NCBI GenBank assembly: GCA_007130025.1
Contig: SLTF01000142.1
Span: forward strand, 1-6,273
DNA length: 6,273 nucleotides
Direction: 5' to 3'
Origin: Spirochaetales bacterium
GTDB taxonomy: Bacteria; Spirochaetota; Spirochaetia; DSM-27196; PWMO01
In this document: in pieces, positions 1-6,091 of the stretch
Layout of the letters: each line of letters opens with the position of its first letter
Position numbering within the stretch: the stretch's first letter is position 1
Notes under the pieces: model-generated
What the model was told of the DNA's origin: nothing
Database searches by the model: none
The model's input: the letters and a program-made list of their open reading frames with translations, nothing else
Made by a program: the position numbers and the translations under genes

Positions 1-1366
1 AGCCCGACCAGAACCCGGTAGCAAGACCTGCGGCAAACGCCACTCCCCGTGCGGAGATTTCTTCGATCTCACCCACGTGCACCGGCACGGCCAGGATATC
101 GGCGAGAAACTGCATCAGAAAGCGGTTGGCCGTTGGGCCTCCGTCGACGCGCAGGGCCGGAAGCTTCACGCCGCCGCCGGTGGTCATCGTGGCAATTACG
201 TCGTGCACCTGAAAGGCGATGCTCTCAAGCGCGGCGCGGATGATGTGATCGGCGGTAGAGCTGCGGGCAAGACCACTGATGGTGGCTCGGATGCCGTGAA
301 CCCAGTGAGGGGCACCCAGGCCGGAGAATGCGGGCACCACGTACACTCCGCCGTTGTCCTGCAGCGCAGAAGCGCGCTTCTCTGCATCGGGGTAGCTGGA
401 AAACAGACCGAGTTGATCGCGCACCCAGCGCACGGTGTCACCGGTGGAGTGGATGTTGCCTTCGTATACGTACGAGACGGTCTCGTTCACACCCCACGCG
501 ATGGAGGAGACGATGCCGGTCGGCGGGATGAGCATACGCGGCCCCACGTTCATCATCACCGACGAGCCGGTGCCGAAAGTGGTCTTCGCGTCGCCAACGG
601 CGAATCCCGCGTGACCAAAGAGGGCCGCGTGGGAGTCGCCCATGACCCCGTAGATGGGGATCTCTACCGACGAATCCCCAATGGTGGTGATGCCGAAGGA
701 CTGATCGGCAAACCGGACTTCGGGCAGCTGCACGTTGGTCGAATGGAATATCGAACGAAGTTCCTCGTCCCACTCGCAGGTTTCGATGTTGTAGAGCAGG
801 GTGCGACTGGCGTTGGAGTGATCGGTGGCAAACACCGTCCGACCGGTCAGATTCCAGATGACCCAGGTATCCATGGTGCCGGCCATCAGCGTATCGGCGG
901 CAGCGGCACGTTTACACTCGGCGCTGTTGTCCATCAGCCACTGCAGTTTGCTTGCCGAGAAGTAGGTGTCCACAACCAGGCCGGTCTTGTTCTGAATAGC
1001 GGCTGCCTCACCGCCCGCCAGGAGCTCCCGACAACGTTCCGTGCCGCGCTCGTCCTGCCACACCAGGGCGCGGTGAACCGGGATCCCCGTGACGGAGTCC
1101 CACGCGACAACGGTCTCGCGTTGGTTGGTCACCGCCACCGCGGCAACCTGGTCGGGCGCCACGCCGGCGGTGTCGAGCACATCGGAGAGCGCCGCGCGAG
1201 TGTTTGCGATAATCTCGAGTGCATCGTGCTCGACCCAACCGGGCTGCGGATAGTACTGCCGGTGCTCGATGGTGACCCGCCCGACAATACGCGCTTCGCG
1301 GTCGAAGAGGCACGCTTTGGTGGCGGAGGTACTCTGGTCGATGGCTACGATGTAGTCGGTGCTCAT
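1..1366 (-). CDS. FGGY-family carbohydrate kinase, glycerol-kinase-like, 3' end cut by window edge
   Basis: ATP-dependent kinase of the FGGY family, cytoplasmic, phosphorylating a polyol or ketose. I translated 455 residues from the ATG at 1366; the gene leaves the window before its stop, and glycerol kinases are about 500 residues, so roughly 40-50 are missing. Visible motifs: N-terminal phosphate loop DQST (10-13), NQRE (81-84), W103, Y135, FGGY signature 1 at 135-147 (Y, S, K, W, D, N in register), catalytic base D244 in GDSHAALFG, phosphate-2 loop FGTGSS (264-269), FGGY signature 2 at 361-381, and adenosine motif RVDGG (406-410). Overall it aligns best with GlpK. However, the GlpK glycerol contacts Gln246 and Phe270 are Ser245 and Ser269 here, and the fructose-1,6-bisphosphate loop with Arg236 is replaced (Glu235). 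Glycerol may therefore not be the substrate. The ATG overlaps the stop of the transketolase C subunit (ATGA), with GGAG at 1374-1377, 7 bases upstream. Family certain; substrate unknown. Confidence 0.93.
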   Translation of the reverse strand, partial: MSTDYIVAIDQSTSATKACLFDREARIVGRVTIEHRQYYPQPGWVEHDALEIIANTRAALSDVLDTAGVAPDQVAAVAVTNQRETVVAWDSVTGIPVHRALVWQDERGTERCRELLAGGEAAAIQNKTGLVVDTYFSASKLQWLMDNSAECKRAAAADTLMAGTMDTWVIWNLTGRTVFATDHSNASRTLLYNIETCEWDEELRSIFHSTNVQLPEVRFADQSFGITTIGDSSVEIPIYGVMGDSHAALFGHAGFAVGDAKTTFGTGSSVMMNVGPRMLIPPTGIVSSIAWGVNETVSYVYEGNIHSTGDTVRWVRDQLGLFSSYPDAEKRASALQDNGGVYVVPAFSGLGAPHWVHGIRATISGLARSSTADHIIRAALESIAFQVHDVIATMTTGGGVKLPALRVDGGPTANRFLMQFLADILAVPVHVGEIEEISARGVAFAAGLATGFWSG

Positions 1367-2331
1367 CGGCGGGCTCCATGGGCAGAGACTGATTCCAGGA
1401 GGCGCATCGCATTCTCCGCAATTTTGTCGGCACGAATTCCCACAAAATCGAACAGCTCGCTGGAGTCTCCGGCGGGCATGAACTCATCGGGAAACCCGAT
1501 GATTGCCATGGGCATGGGTCGATTGGTGGCGAGCAGCTCGGCCACCGCGCCACCCAATCCGCCGTAGACGCTGTGCTCCTCTACGGTGAGAACGACGCGG
1601 GCGCCGGCGCACACGTCAAGGATGGTCTCGCGATCGAGGGGCTTCACCGAGTGAACGTCAACGACCGAACAGGAGACTCCCTGTTCTTCGAGGAGCCTCG
1701 CGGCGCCGACCGCATGGGAGAGCGCCTCTCCGCAGGCAAGAATGGCGCATTCGTTGCCTTCCGCGAGCACGTTGGCCTTTCCCAGTTCAAACCGGCACGT
1801 ACCCGGCTCGTACACATCGGGAACTGCGCCTCGACCCATCCGGACGTAGGCCGGTCCGTGGTGAGCAGCGAGCGCTCGAGTAGCCGCGACCGTCTCTTCG
1901 TAGTCGGCGGGAAGCACCACGGCGAGGTTTGGCACGGCGCGATAGAGGCCGATGTCATGCAGGGAATGGTGGGTGCTGCCGAGGGCGCCGTAGCTGACGC
2001 CGCCGCTTACTCCCAAAACCGTGACGTTTGCATTCGCGTACGCGATGTCGTTCTTCACCTGTTCCACCGCGCGGGCTGAATAGAAACAGGCAGGACCACA
2101 GAGAAAGACGTTCTTCCCCGACAGCGCCAGCCCCGCGGCGATTCCGGTCGCGTTCTGCTCTGCAATGCCCGTCTCTACAAACTGCCCGGGGTAGTCGCGC
2201 GCGAAGTCCCCCAGCGTCACGGAACCGCGCGCGTCCGAGGTGACCGCGTAGACTAAGGGATCGGTTGCGGCAATCTCGGCGAGGGTGCGCGTGAAGGCGT
2301 GACGACAACTCAGACCGGATTGCGCACTCAC
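1363..2331 (-). CDS. Transketolase, C-terminal subunit (split enzyme)
   Basis: Second half of a two-gene transketolase, carrying the pyrimidine-binding and C-terminal domains; 322 residues, the usual size. With the N subunit it would transfer a two-carbon ketol unit between sugar phosphates in the cytoplasm. The catalytic glutamate that activates thiamine diphosphate is E58 in the motif ETGIAEQN (53-60). It is followed by the conserved GSTHHSLHDIGLYR block (118-131; two His at 121-122) and the VLPAD segment of the pyrimidine domain. The C-terminal part contains VEEHSVYGGLGGAVAE, typical of the transketolase C domain. The start is GTG at 2331, overlapping the N-subunit stop in GTGA, with GGAGG at 2339-2343, 7 bases upstream. 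Its own stop overlaps the kinase start. The conserved core looks intact, so an active enzyme is expected. A dedicated split copy beside a sugar kinase suggests a pathway-specific acceptor or donor rather than the housekeeping pentose phosphate role. Confidence 0.93.
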   Translation of the reverse strand: MSAQSGLSCRHAFTRTLAEIAATDPLVYAVTSDARGSVTLGDFARDYPGQFVETGIAEQNATGIAAGLALSGKNVFLCGPACFYSARAVEQVKNDIAYANANVTVLGVSGGVSYGALGSTHHSLHDIGLYRAVPNLAVVLPADYEETVAATRALAAHHGPAYVRMGRGAVPDVYEPGTCRFELGKANVLAEGNECAILACGEALSHAVGAARLLEEQGVSCSVVDVHSVKPLDRETILDVCAGARVVLTVEEHSVYGGLGGAVAELLATNRPMPMAIIGFPDEFMPAGDSSELFDFVGIRADKIAENAMRLLESVSAHGARR

Positions 2332-3158
2332 TGATTGACCTCCGCGGTTTGGTAACCGAGTTCCTCAAGCGCCCTCTGCAGTTCCTCGGCCGAGGGCACC
2401 TTGTGGTGCCAGCTGGGGTTGTTTTCGATGAACGAGACGCCCTTTCCCTTCACGGTGTGGGCGACAACCATGATCGGGGTGTCTCCGTCTGTCGGAAGCG
2501 CGTCAAAAAGTTCAACCAGCTGTTCCATGTTGTTGCCATCGACCTCGAATACACGCCACCCAAAACTGCTCCATCGGTCGCGCAGCGAGGATATGGTCAT
2601 CACATCGTCGACGGTGCCACTGATCTGAAGTTTGTTGTGGTCAATGATGCCGACGAGGTTTCCCAGGCGATAGTGAGACGCGGACATCGCCGCTTCCCAG
2701 ACGCTGCCTTCGGCCTGTTCCCCGTCTCCCATGAGCACGAAGACGCGGGAGGGAAGCTGATCCCGTTGCGCCGCGATCGCCATCCCGACACCGATGGAAA
2801 GCCCATGGCCCAGGGCTCCCGTGGGTACCTCAACGCCGGGAACCTTGGGGGTTGGGTGGCCGTAGAGCATCGCGCCAAAGGTACCGTAATTCCACAGTTC
2901 CTCAAGCGGGATGAAGCCCGCTTCTGCCAGCACTGCGTAGAATCCCTCGGCGCTGTGGCCCTTGCTGAGGATGAAACGGTCGCGATCGGGAAGCTTTTCC
3001 AGCGGGGAGTACCGCATCGTGCGAAAAAACAGCGTTGTGAGAATGTCAACGGACGAAAGACTTCCACCGGTGTGACCCCCGCCGGCGGTATGGATTGACC
3101 GCAACAGGTTCACGCGGACGCGGCGGGTGATATCCTGTAGTTCCTGGATTGATTTCAT
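2328..3158 (-). CDS. Transketolase, N-terminal subunit (split enzyme)
   Basis: Thiamine diphosphate-binding half of a split transketolase; 276 residues from ATG 3158. Motifs: GGGHTGGSLS (26-35; commonly GHPGGSLS in relatives), SKGHSAEG (65-72), GALGHGLS (114-121), the TPP/Mg motif GDGEQAEG starting at 144 and closing with N175 in IIDHN, and HTVKGKGVSF (234-243) leading to WHHK (250-253). It acts with the C subunit in ketol transfer between sugar phosphates. Start choice: a GTG at 3164 would add two residues, but the promoter at 3179-3207 predicts a transcript starting near 3172. That transcript holds only the GGAG at 3164-3167, placed 5 bases before ATG 3158, so I prefer ATG. The stop overlaps the GTG of the C subunit by 4 bases. 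It is the first gene of the leftward operon and is separated from deoR by 114 bases carrying the promoter and repeats. Confidence 0.93.
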   Translation of the reverse strand: MKSIQELQDITRRVRVNLLRSIHTAGGGHTGGSLSSVDILTTLFFRTMRYSPLEKLPDRDRFILSKGHSAEGFYAVLAEAGFIPLEELWNYGTFGAMLYGHPTPKVPGVEVPTGALGHGLSIGVGMAIAAQRDQLPSRVFVLMGDGEQAEGSVWEAAMSASHYRLGNLVGIIDHNKLQISGTVDDVMTISSLRDRWSSFGWRVFEVDGNNMEQLVELFDALPTDGDTPIMVVAHTVKGKGVSFIENNPSWHHKVPSAEELQRALEELGYQTAEVNQ

Positions 3159-3178
3159 GGACACTCCGTGTAGGCTCC

Positions 3179-3207
3179 ATCCTACCGATGTCCAAGGAAA
3201 ATGTCAA
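3179..3207 (-). promoter_or_regulatory. Sigma70-type promoter of the transketolase-kinase operon
   Basis: On the minus strand there is a perfect -35 box TTGACA (3207 to 3202), exactly 17 bases of spacer, and a -10 box TAGGAT (3184 to 3179; 4 of 6 consensus). Transcription would start near 3172, leaving a leader of about 14 bases before ATG 3158. This gives the operon its own start separate from deoR. The call rests on box match and spacing only. Confidence 0.72.
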
Positions 3208-3229
3208 GAAAAAGAAAGTAAAAGAAAAA
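3197..3229. promoter_or_regulatory. Candidate DeoR operator: GAAA repeats at the transketolase operon promoter
   Basis: On the plus strand GAAA units begin at 3197 (GAAAAT), 3208 (GAAAAA), 3214 (GAAAGT) and 3224 (GAAAAA). This makes a purine-rich tract in an otherwise GC-rich region. The units flank and abut the -35 box at 3202-3207. The AgaR and GlpR branches of the DeoR family are known to bind tandem CTTTC/TTTTC-type repeats, which read GAAAG/GAAAA on the other strand. The 6-base step GAAAAA-GAAAGT recurs as GAAAAT-GAAAAG at the deoR promoter (4098-4109). Assignment to the adjacent DeoR protein is inference. Confidence 0.5.
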
Positions 3230-3251
3230 TTAACGCGGTATTTCGGAAAGA

Positions 3252-3281
3252 GAGGGGTTACGAGTTCCCGCCTCACCCCTC
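3252..3281 (-). terminator. Hairpin at the deoR 3' end, weak terminator candidate
   Basis: On the minus strand, GAGGGGT (3281-3275) can pair perfectly with ACCCCTC (3258-3252) across a 16-base loop. The loop holds a further GAG/CTC that could extend the fold. The stem overlaps the deoR stop codon (3273-3275). What follows is TCTTTCC, only mildly T-rich, so intrinsic termination may be inefficient. Its position just before an independent promoter fits a boundary between deoR and the operon, but partial readthrough is possible. Confidence 0.35.
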
Positions 3282-4040
3282 AGCAACGATGACCGATACG
3301 CCAAAGTCGGTGATCATCCGGCGCTGTTCCGACGTGATCCCGTCATCGGTGATCAGATAGTCGACGTCGGACATCGGGCCAAGCGAGGCAAACGCGTGGC
3401 GGCCGATCTTGGTTGAATCGGCAACCAGGTAGACGGTCGTTGCGGCCTTGATCATCGCTCTCTTCACGGGAAGGTCCGACAACCCGGGGTAGGTCAACTC
3501 GAGATTGTTGGAAATGCCGCCGGTGGCCAGGAAGAGCTTGTCCACGTACATGTCACGCAGCGCGAGCTCGGCCTTGTCGCCGGTCAGCGACAGCGTCGGC
3601 GCCTTGAACTCACCCCCGGTGACCAGGAGATCAAACCCGTACTCGGCCCCAACGATGAGCGCAATGTTCAGGGCGTTGGTCACGACGGTAAGATTCTGTT
3701 TGCCGTGCAGCAGTTTTGCGATCTCGGTGACGGTTGAACCGGAATCCAGGATGAGCCGGTCACCATCGGCAATTGACTCGGCGGCCTTCTTCGCGATCAG
3801 CGCCTTTTTGTCCATGTTCTCGGTGTGCTGCAGGGAGAGTGTACGAACCTGCGTGGAGACCGAGCGCAGATAGGCTCCACCATGCTCCCGAACGATGTGT
3901 CCGTCCTGTTCCAGGCGTTCCAGATCCTGCCGCACGGTTGGTTCTGACACGCCAAAGGTCGCACTGAGAAAGGAAACGCGAGCGCTGCCCTCCTCTTGCA
4001 ACAGTTCCAGGATCCGCATTCGACGCTCTTGTGCCAGCAT
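3273..4040 (-). CDS. DeoR/AgaR-family transcriptional repressor
   Basis: Sugar-phosphate-responsive DNA-binding regulator; 255 residues from ATG 4040, the standard DeoR-family length. The N-terminal winged helix-turn-helix (about 5-58) fits the family signature: R6, I10, L14, then S32, T35, V36, R37, Q38, D39, L40 in register, followed by REHGGAYL (51-58). The C-terminal effector domain resembles ribose-5-phosphate isomerase: DSGSTVTEIAKLL (99-111), VVTNALNIA (119-127), TGGEFK (141-146), ATGGIS (172-177), KRAMIKAA (193-200) and VADSTKIG (206-213). This domain normally senses a phosphorylated sugar intermediate. A TTG at 4070 would add 10 residues, but ATG 4040 has GGAG 6 bases upstream and gives the usual MLAQERR start. 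Placement between the two blocks and the shared GAAAA repeats at both leftward promoters suggest local autoregulation and control of the transketolase-kinase operon. The effector is unknown. Confidence 0.93.
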   Translation of the reverse strand: MLAQERRMRILELLQEEGSARVSFLSATFGVSEPTVRQDLERLEQDGHIVREHGGAYLRSVSTQVRTLSLQHTENMDKKALIAKKAAESIADGDRLILDSGSTVTEIAKLLHGKQNLTVVTNALNIALIVGAEYGFDLLVTGGEFKAPTLSLTGDKAELALRDMYVDKLFLATGGISNNLELTYPGLSDLPVKRAMIKAATTVYLVADSTKIGRHAFASLGPMSDVDYLITDDGITSEQRRMITDFGVSVIVAEG

Positions 4041-4079
4041 GATGATCTCCAATCGAGGACGGTTTTGCAACTAATCGGA

Positions 4080-4108
4080 AGTATACGGCGCCTACGCGAA
4101 AATGAAAA
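4080..4108 (-). promoter_or_regulatory. Promoter of deoR
   Basis: On the minus strand there is a -35 box TTTTCA (4108 to 4103; 4 of 6), 17 bases of spacer, and a -10 box TATACT (4085 to 4080; 5 of 6). The start site would be near 4073, about 33 bases before the ATG at 4040. The -35 box lies inside the GAAAA repeat, as expected for an autorepressor. Confidence 0.6.
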
Positions 4109-4111
4109 GCG
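4096..4111. promoter_or_regulatory. Candidate DeoR operator at the divergent promoters
   Basis: GCGAAAATGAAAAGCG on the plus strand contains two GAAAA units 6 bases apart (4098 and 4104) within a near-symmetrical GCG...GCG frame. It covers the deoR -35 box and lies just upstream of the rightward -35 box (4126-4131). GAAAA units with the same 6-base step occur at the transketolase operon promoter (3208 and 3214), which supports one regulator acting at both. No binding data; pattern only. Confidence 0.48.
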
Positions 4112-4125
4112 ACCATCAGGCCCCG

Positions 4126-4154
4126 TTGTGCCGGGAATCGAGCCCGAGTATGAT
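4126..4154 (+). promoter_or_regulatory. Promoter of the rightward epimerase-esterase operon
   Basis: The -35 box TTGTGC (4126-4131) is followed by 17 bases of spacer and a -10 box TATGAT (4149-4154; 5 of 6 consensus). Transcription would begin near 4161, giving a leader of about 35 bases to ATG 4196. This also argues against the upstream in-frame ATG at 4160, which would lie at or before the transcript start. The -35 box is weak (TTG only), so an activator or release from repression may matter. Confidence 0.52.
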
Positions 4155-4195
4155 ACTCAATGCTGGAGTTCAATCACAAACCACCGAGGTGCCCC

Positions 4196-5419
4196 ATGAC
4201 CGAAAACACCCGCCACATCGCGCAGGCCTTAGTTGGCCAACCCCTCCAGGAGGTGGCGCGATACTCCGCCGCCGATCTTCGTACCGGCACCCCGCACAGC
4301 GAGCGAAGCGGAGGTGTCACCGTTCGCACCGTACACGTCCCCGGAGACGCACCCGACGTACGCCGGCTGATGGTTGAGTGGCCGGACGGTCGGCTCGAGC
4401 TGCAGCCCACCAAGGGCCTCTCGATCGGTCCCTACCGCCACGGCGATTGGGAGCCGTTCTGGACTCCGGTGGTTCCGGCGCTCATTTCACCCGAGTCGGA
4501 GCAGCTATTGGGTGATGTGCTGGTGCACGGAAACCCGGTAGCCGCCCTGCGCTGGGTGGAGAACTTCTCCGGCTGCGTGGAACTTCTGGGTCTGTCGAAC
4601 TGGGGCATGCCCGCTATTGACGAGGCCACCGGAACACCGCTGTCACTGCACGGTGAGGCGGCACGAATCCCCGTCGACGGCGCTGCGGTCGGTCTGGCAG
4701 GCTCCGTGGTCGTTGTAACCGGATCGTTCACCATGAACTCCCGCTGGTGGAGCGAACCCGACGACGGCTCCGTCTGGTACCTGCGCGGGACACCGGATTG
4801 GCGCATCGAGCGCACGGTGCTGATCGATACCGAAACTCCCCGTCTGCGCTTTGTGGACACGATCGAAAACATCGGCACCGAGACAGCGATTCCCGACTGG
4901 GGCTACCACGTTCAGCTGCGCGCCGAACCGGGCGCCGAGCTGATCATACCGGCTCGCTCCAGCGAGGAACGGTCGGGTGGGGCGACCCCGCCGACGGACT
5001 TCCGACGCTGGCGGCCGGACTCCGATCCGGCCGTTCGCGAGGAACGCGGATACGTGCACAAGGGCGTTCCACGGACGGCGGGGCCCTTTGATACCGACAT
5101 CGTAACCGGAGCAGCCGTCTATCCGCAGGGCCCGGCCACGATCTTCACCATGCCCGCCTCGGCGTATACCCTGTCCTGGTTCTCGTGCGGCGGAAAGGAC
5201 AGCCTGGAGTTCGCCCTGCCCGAATCTCCGCAGTCCAGCCTCTTGCCGGTTGCGTGGGACGGCATCGGGCCCGAAATCGGCGTGAGCGCCCTGGACCACG
5301 ACGGCAACACCGATCCGGACATGGTACACCCGCCGCTCGAGCCCGGCCGGTCGACCCGGCTCAGTTTCTCGCTCGCTTCCGTCTCCGCCGACGACGCCCG
5401 TAGGGAGGTGCAATCATGA
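4196..5419 (+). CDS. DUF4432 / aldose-1-epimerase-like protein
   Basis: Probable sugar-binding protein of the galactose-mutarotase fold, DUF4432 branch; 407 residues, somewhat longer than the usual 300-370. No signal peptide or membrane segment is visible, so it is likely cytoplasmic. Family-like blocks: LELQPTKGLSIG (68-78), a GLSNWGMP segment (132-139), TGTPLSLHGEAARIP (145-159; candidate active-site H152), WRIERTVLIDTETPRLRF (202-219), then DTIENIGTE (221-229) and WGYHVQL (235-241; H238). The C-terminal third (about 330-370) diverges from the family consensus as I remember it. The role would be interconversion of sugar anomers or a related ring-form reaction; no DUF4432 substrate can be assigned from sequence. 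Start: ATG 4196 has GAGG at 4186-4189, spaced 6 bases. The in-frame ATG at 4160 lacks an obvious ribosome site and precedes the predicted transcript start. The stop overlaps the next start (ATGA). Confidence 0.78.
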   Translation: MTENTRHIAQALVGQPLQEVARYSAADLRTGTPHSERSGGVTVRTVHVPGDAPDVRRLMVEWPDGRLELQPTKGLSIGPYRHGDWEPFWTPVVPALISPESEQLLGDVLVHGNPVAALRWVENFSGCVELLGLSNWGMPAIDEATGTPLSLHGEAARIPVDGAAVGLAGSVVVVTGSFTMNSRWWSEPDDGSVWYLRGTPDWRIERTVLIDTETPRLRFVDTIENIGTETAIPDWGYHVQLRAEPGAELIIPARSSEERSGGATPPTDFRRWRPDSDPAVREERGYVHKGVPRTAGPFDTDIVTGAAVYPQGPATIFTMPASAYTLSWFSCGGKDSLEFALPESPQSSLLPVAWDGIGPEIGVSALDHDGNTDPDMVHPPLEPGRSTRLSFSLASVSADDARREVQS

Positions 5420-6045
5420 AGACGGTTCTCTGCTTTGGCGATTCCAACACGTGGGGTTTTGTCCCGGGAACCGGAGCTCGATACGCCCGCGAGGAGCGCT
5501 GGACCGGCCGCCTGCAGCACCTGTTGGGAGATGGGTACGCGGTGGTCGAAGAGGGGCAGAACGGGAGAACGACCGTTCACGACGATCCGGTGGATGGATT
5601 CAAGAACGGCATGACCTACCTGCTGCCCTGCCTGGAGAGCCACAAGCCGGTCGACCTGGTAGTACTGCTACTCGGAACCAACGACCTCAAGGCGCGGTTC
5701 TGCAAAAGCGCGATGGAGATCGCGAAGTCCGCCGGCAGGCTGGTTCGCGCAATCCGCACTTCCCAGTATGGGCCCGGAGACGGGCCTCCCCGGGTATTGC
5801 TGATAGCCCCGCCGCCGATCACCACCCTGACCGACTTCGCCGACGTGTTCGCCGGCTCCGTGGCGAAGTCGCAGCAGCTCGCCCGCTGGTACCGCACCGA
5901 GGCGGAACTGCACCGCGTGCCCTTTCTTGACGCCGGTACCGTCGTGCGGTCAAGCGACCTGGACGGAGTCCACTGGGACGCCGACCAGCTGCCGCTCTTT
6001 GCCACCGCGGTCGCGAACGGCGTTCTCGACATACTGCGTCAGTGA
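5416..6045 (+). CDS. SGNH/GDSL hydrolase, MsAcT-like intracellular esterase
   Basis: Small serine esterase or acyltransferase of the SGNH superfamily; 209 residues, with no signal peptide, so cytoplasmic. Block I is CFGDSNTWGF with nucleophile S10. Block II glycine is in EEGQNGRTT (G50). Block III is GTND (87-90, oxyanion N89). Block V is DGVH with D183 and H186. Gene-wide resemblance is to the Mycobacterium smegmatis arylesterase/acyltransferase MsAcT: the shared pattern includes FGDSxTWG, RWTG, EEGxxxRTT, LPxCL, LGTNDxKA, PPP and the PFxDAG block. The MsAcT Trp16 position is Phe15 here. The start is the ATG overlapping the upstream stop by 4 bases, with a strong GGGAGG (5403-5408) spaced 7 bases. 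Coupling to the sugar epimerase-like gene suggests deacylation of an imported acetylated sugar. That substrate is inference; members of this family often hydrolyse simple acetate esters. Confidence 0.9.
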   Translation: MKTVLCFGDSNTWGFVPGTGARYAREERWTGRLQHLLGDGYAVVEEGQNGRTTVHDDPVDGFKNGMTYLLPCLESHKPVDLVVLLLGTNDLKARFCKSAMEIAKSAGRLVRAIRTSQYGPGDGPPRVLLIAPPPITTLTDFADVFAGSVAKSQQLARWYRTEAELHRVPFLDAGTVVRSSDLDGVHWDADQLPLFATAVANGVLDILRQ

Positions 6046-6066
6046 GACCTTCTGCGCCGATGCTGG

Positions 6067-6072
6067 TACAAT
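6067..6072 (+). promoter_or_regulatory. Possible extended -10 promoter before the last gene
   Basis: TACAAT (5 of 6 to TATAAT) is preceded by TGG at 6064-6066, the TGN of an extended -10 element. No convincing -35 box lies 16-18 bases upstream. It sits in the 46-base gap before the ATG at 6092, and transcription would start near 6079, leaving a very short leader. The last gene could instead simply be read through from the upstream operon. Confidence 0.35.
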
Positions 6073-6091
6073 CCGGCCAAGGAGTCCCCGA

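Noticed and set aside
1..1366. Naming the kinase glpK
   Set aside because: Overall similarity is to glycerol kinase, but two glycerol contacts and the allosteric loop differ, and the neighbours are transketolase subunits rather than glycerol genes.
77..1567. 496-codon open frame on the plus strand
   Set aside because: It lies antisense to the FGGY kinase and the end of the transketolase C gene, both of which have clear family motifs. Its translation shows no recognisable domain and it has no convincing ribosome site. It is a by-product of GC-rich codon use on the other strand.
2349..3098. 249-codon open frame on the plus strand
   Set aside because: It is antisense to the transketolase N subunit, whose TPP motifs are intact. 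The translation has no domain signal.
1363..3158. Sulfoquinovose sulfo-transketolase (SqwG/SqwH type) assignment
   Set aside because: That pathway also uses a split transketolase, but none of its other characteristic genes is visible, and an FGGY kinase partner fits apulose-type logic better. It stays an open alternative only until phylogeny is checked.
4041..4070. TTG start extending the DeoR protein by 10 residues
   Set aside because: The ATG at 4040 has GGAG 6 bases upstream and yields the standard family N-terminus. The extension matches nothing in the family.
4160..4195. Upstream in-frame ATG extending the DUF4432 protein by 12 residues
   Set aside because: There is no clear ribosome site, and the predicted transcript starts at about 4161. 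ATG 4196 has GAGG at good spacing.
4643..5413. 256-codon open frame on the minus strand
   Set aside because: It is antisense to the DUF4432 gene with a low-complexity, Arg/Gly-rich translation. It is a shadow frame.
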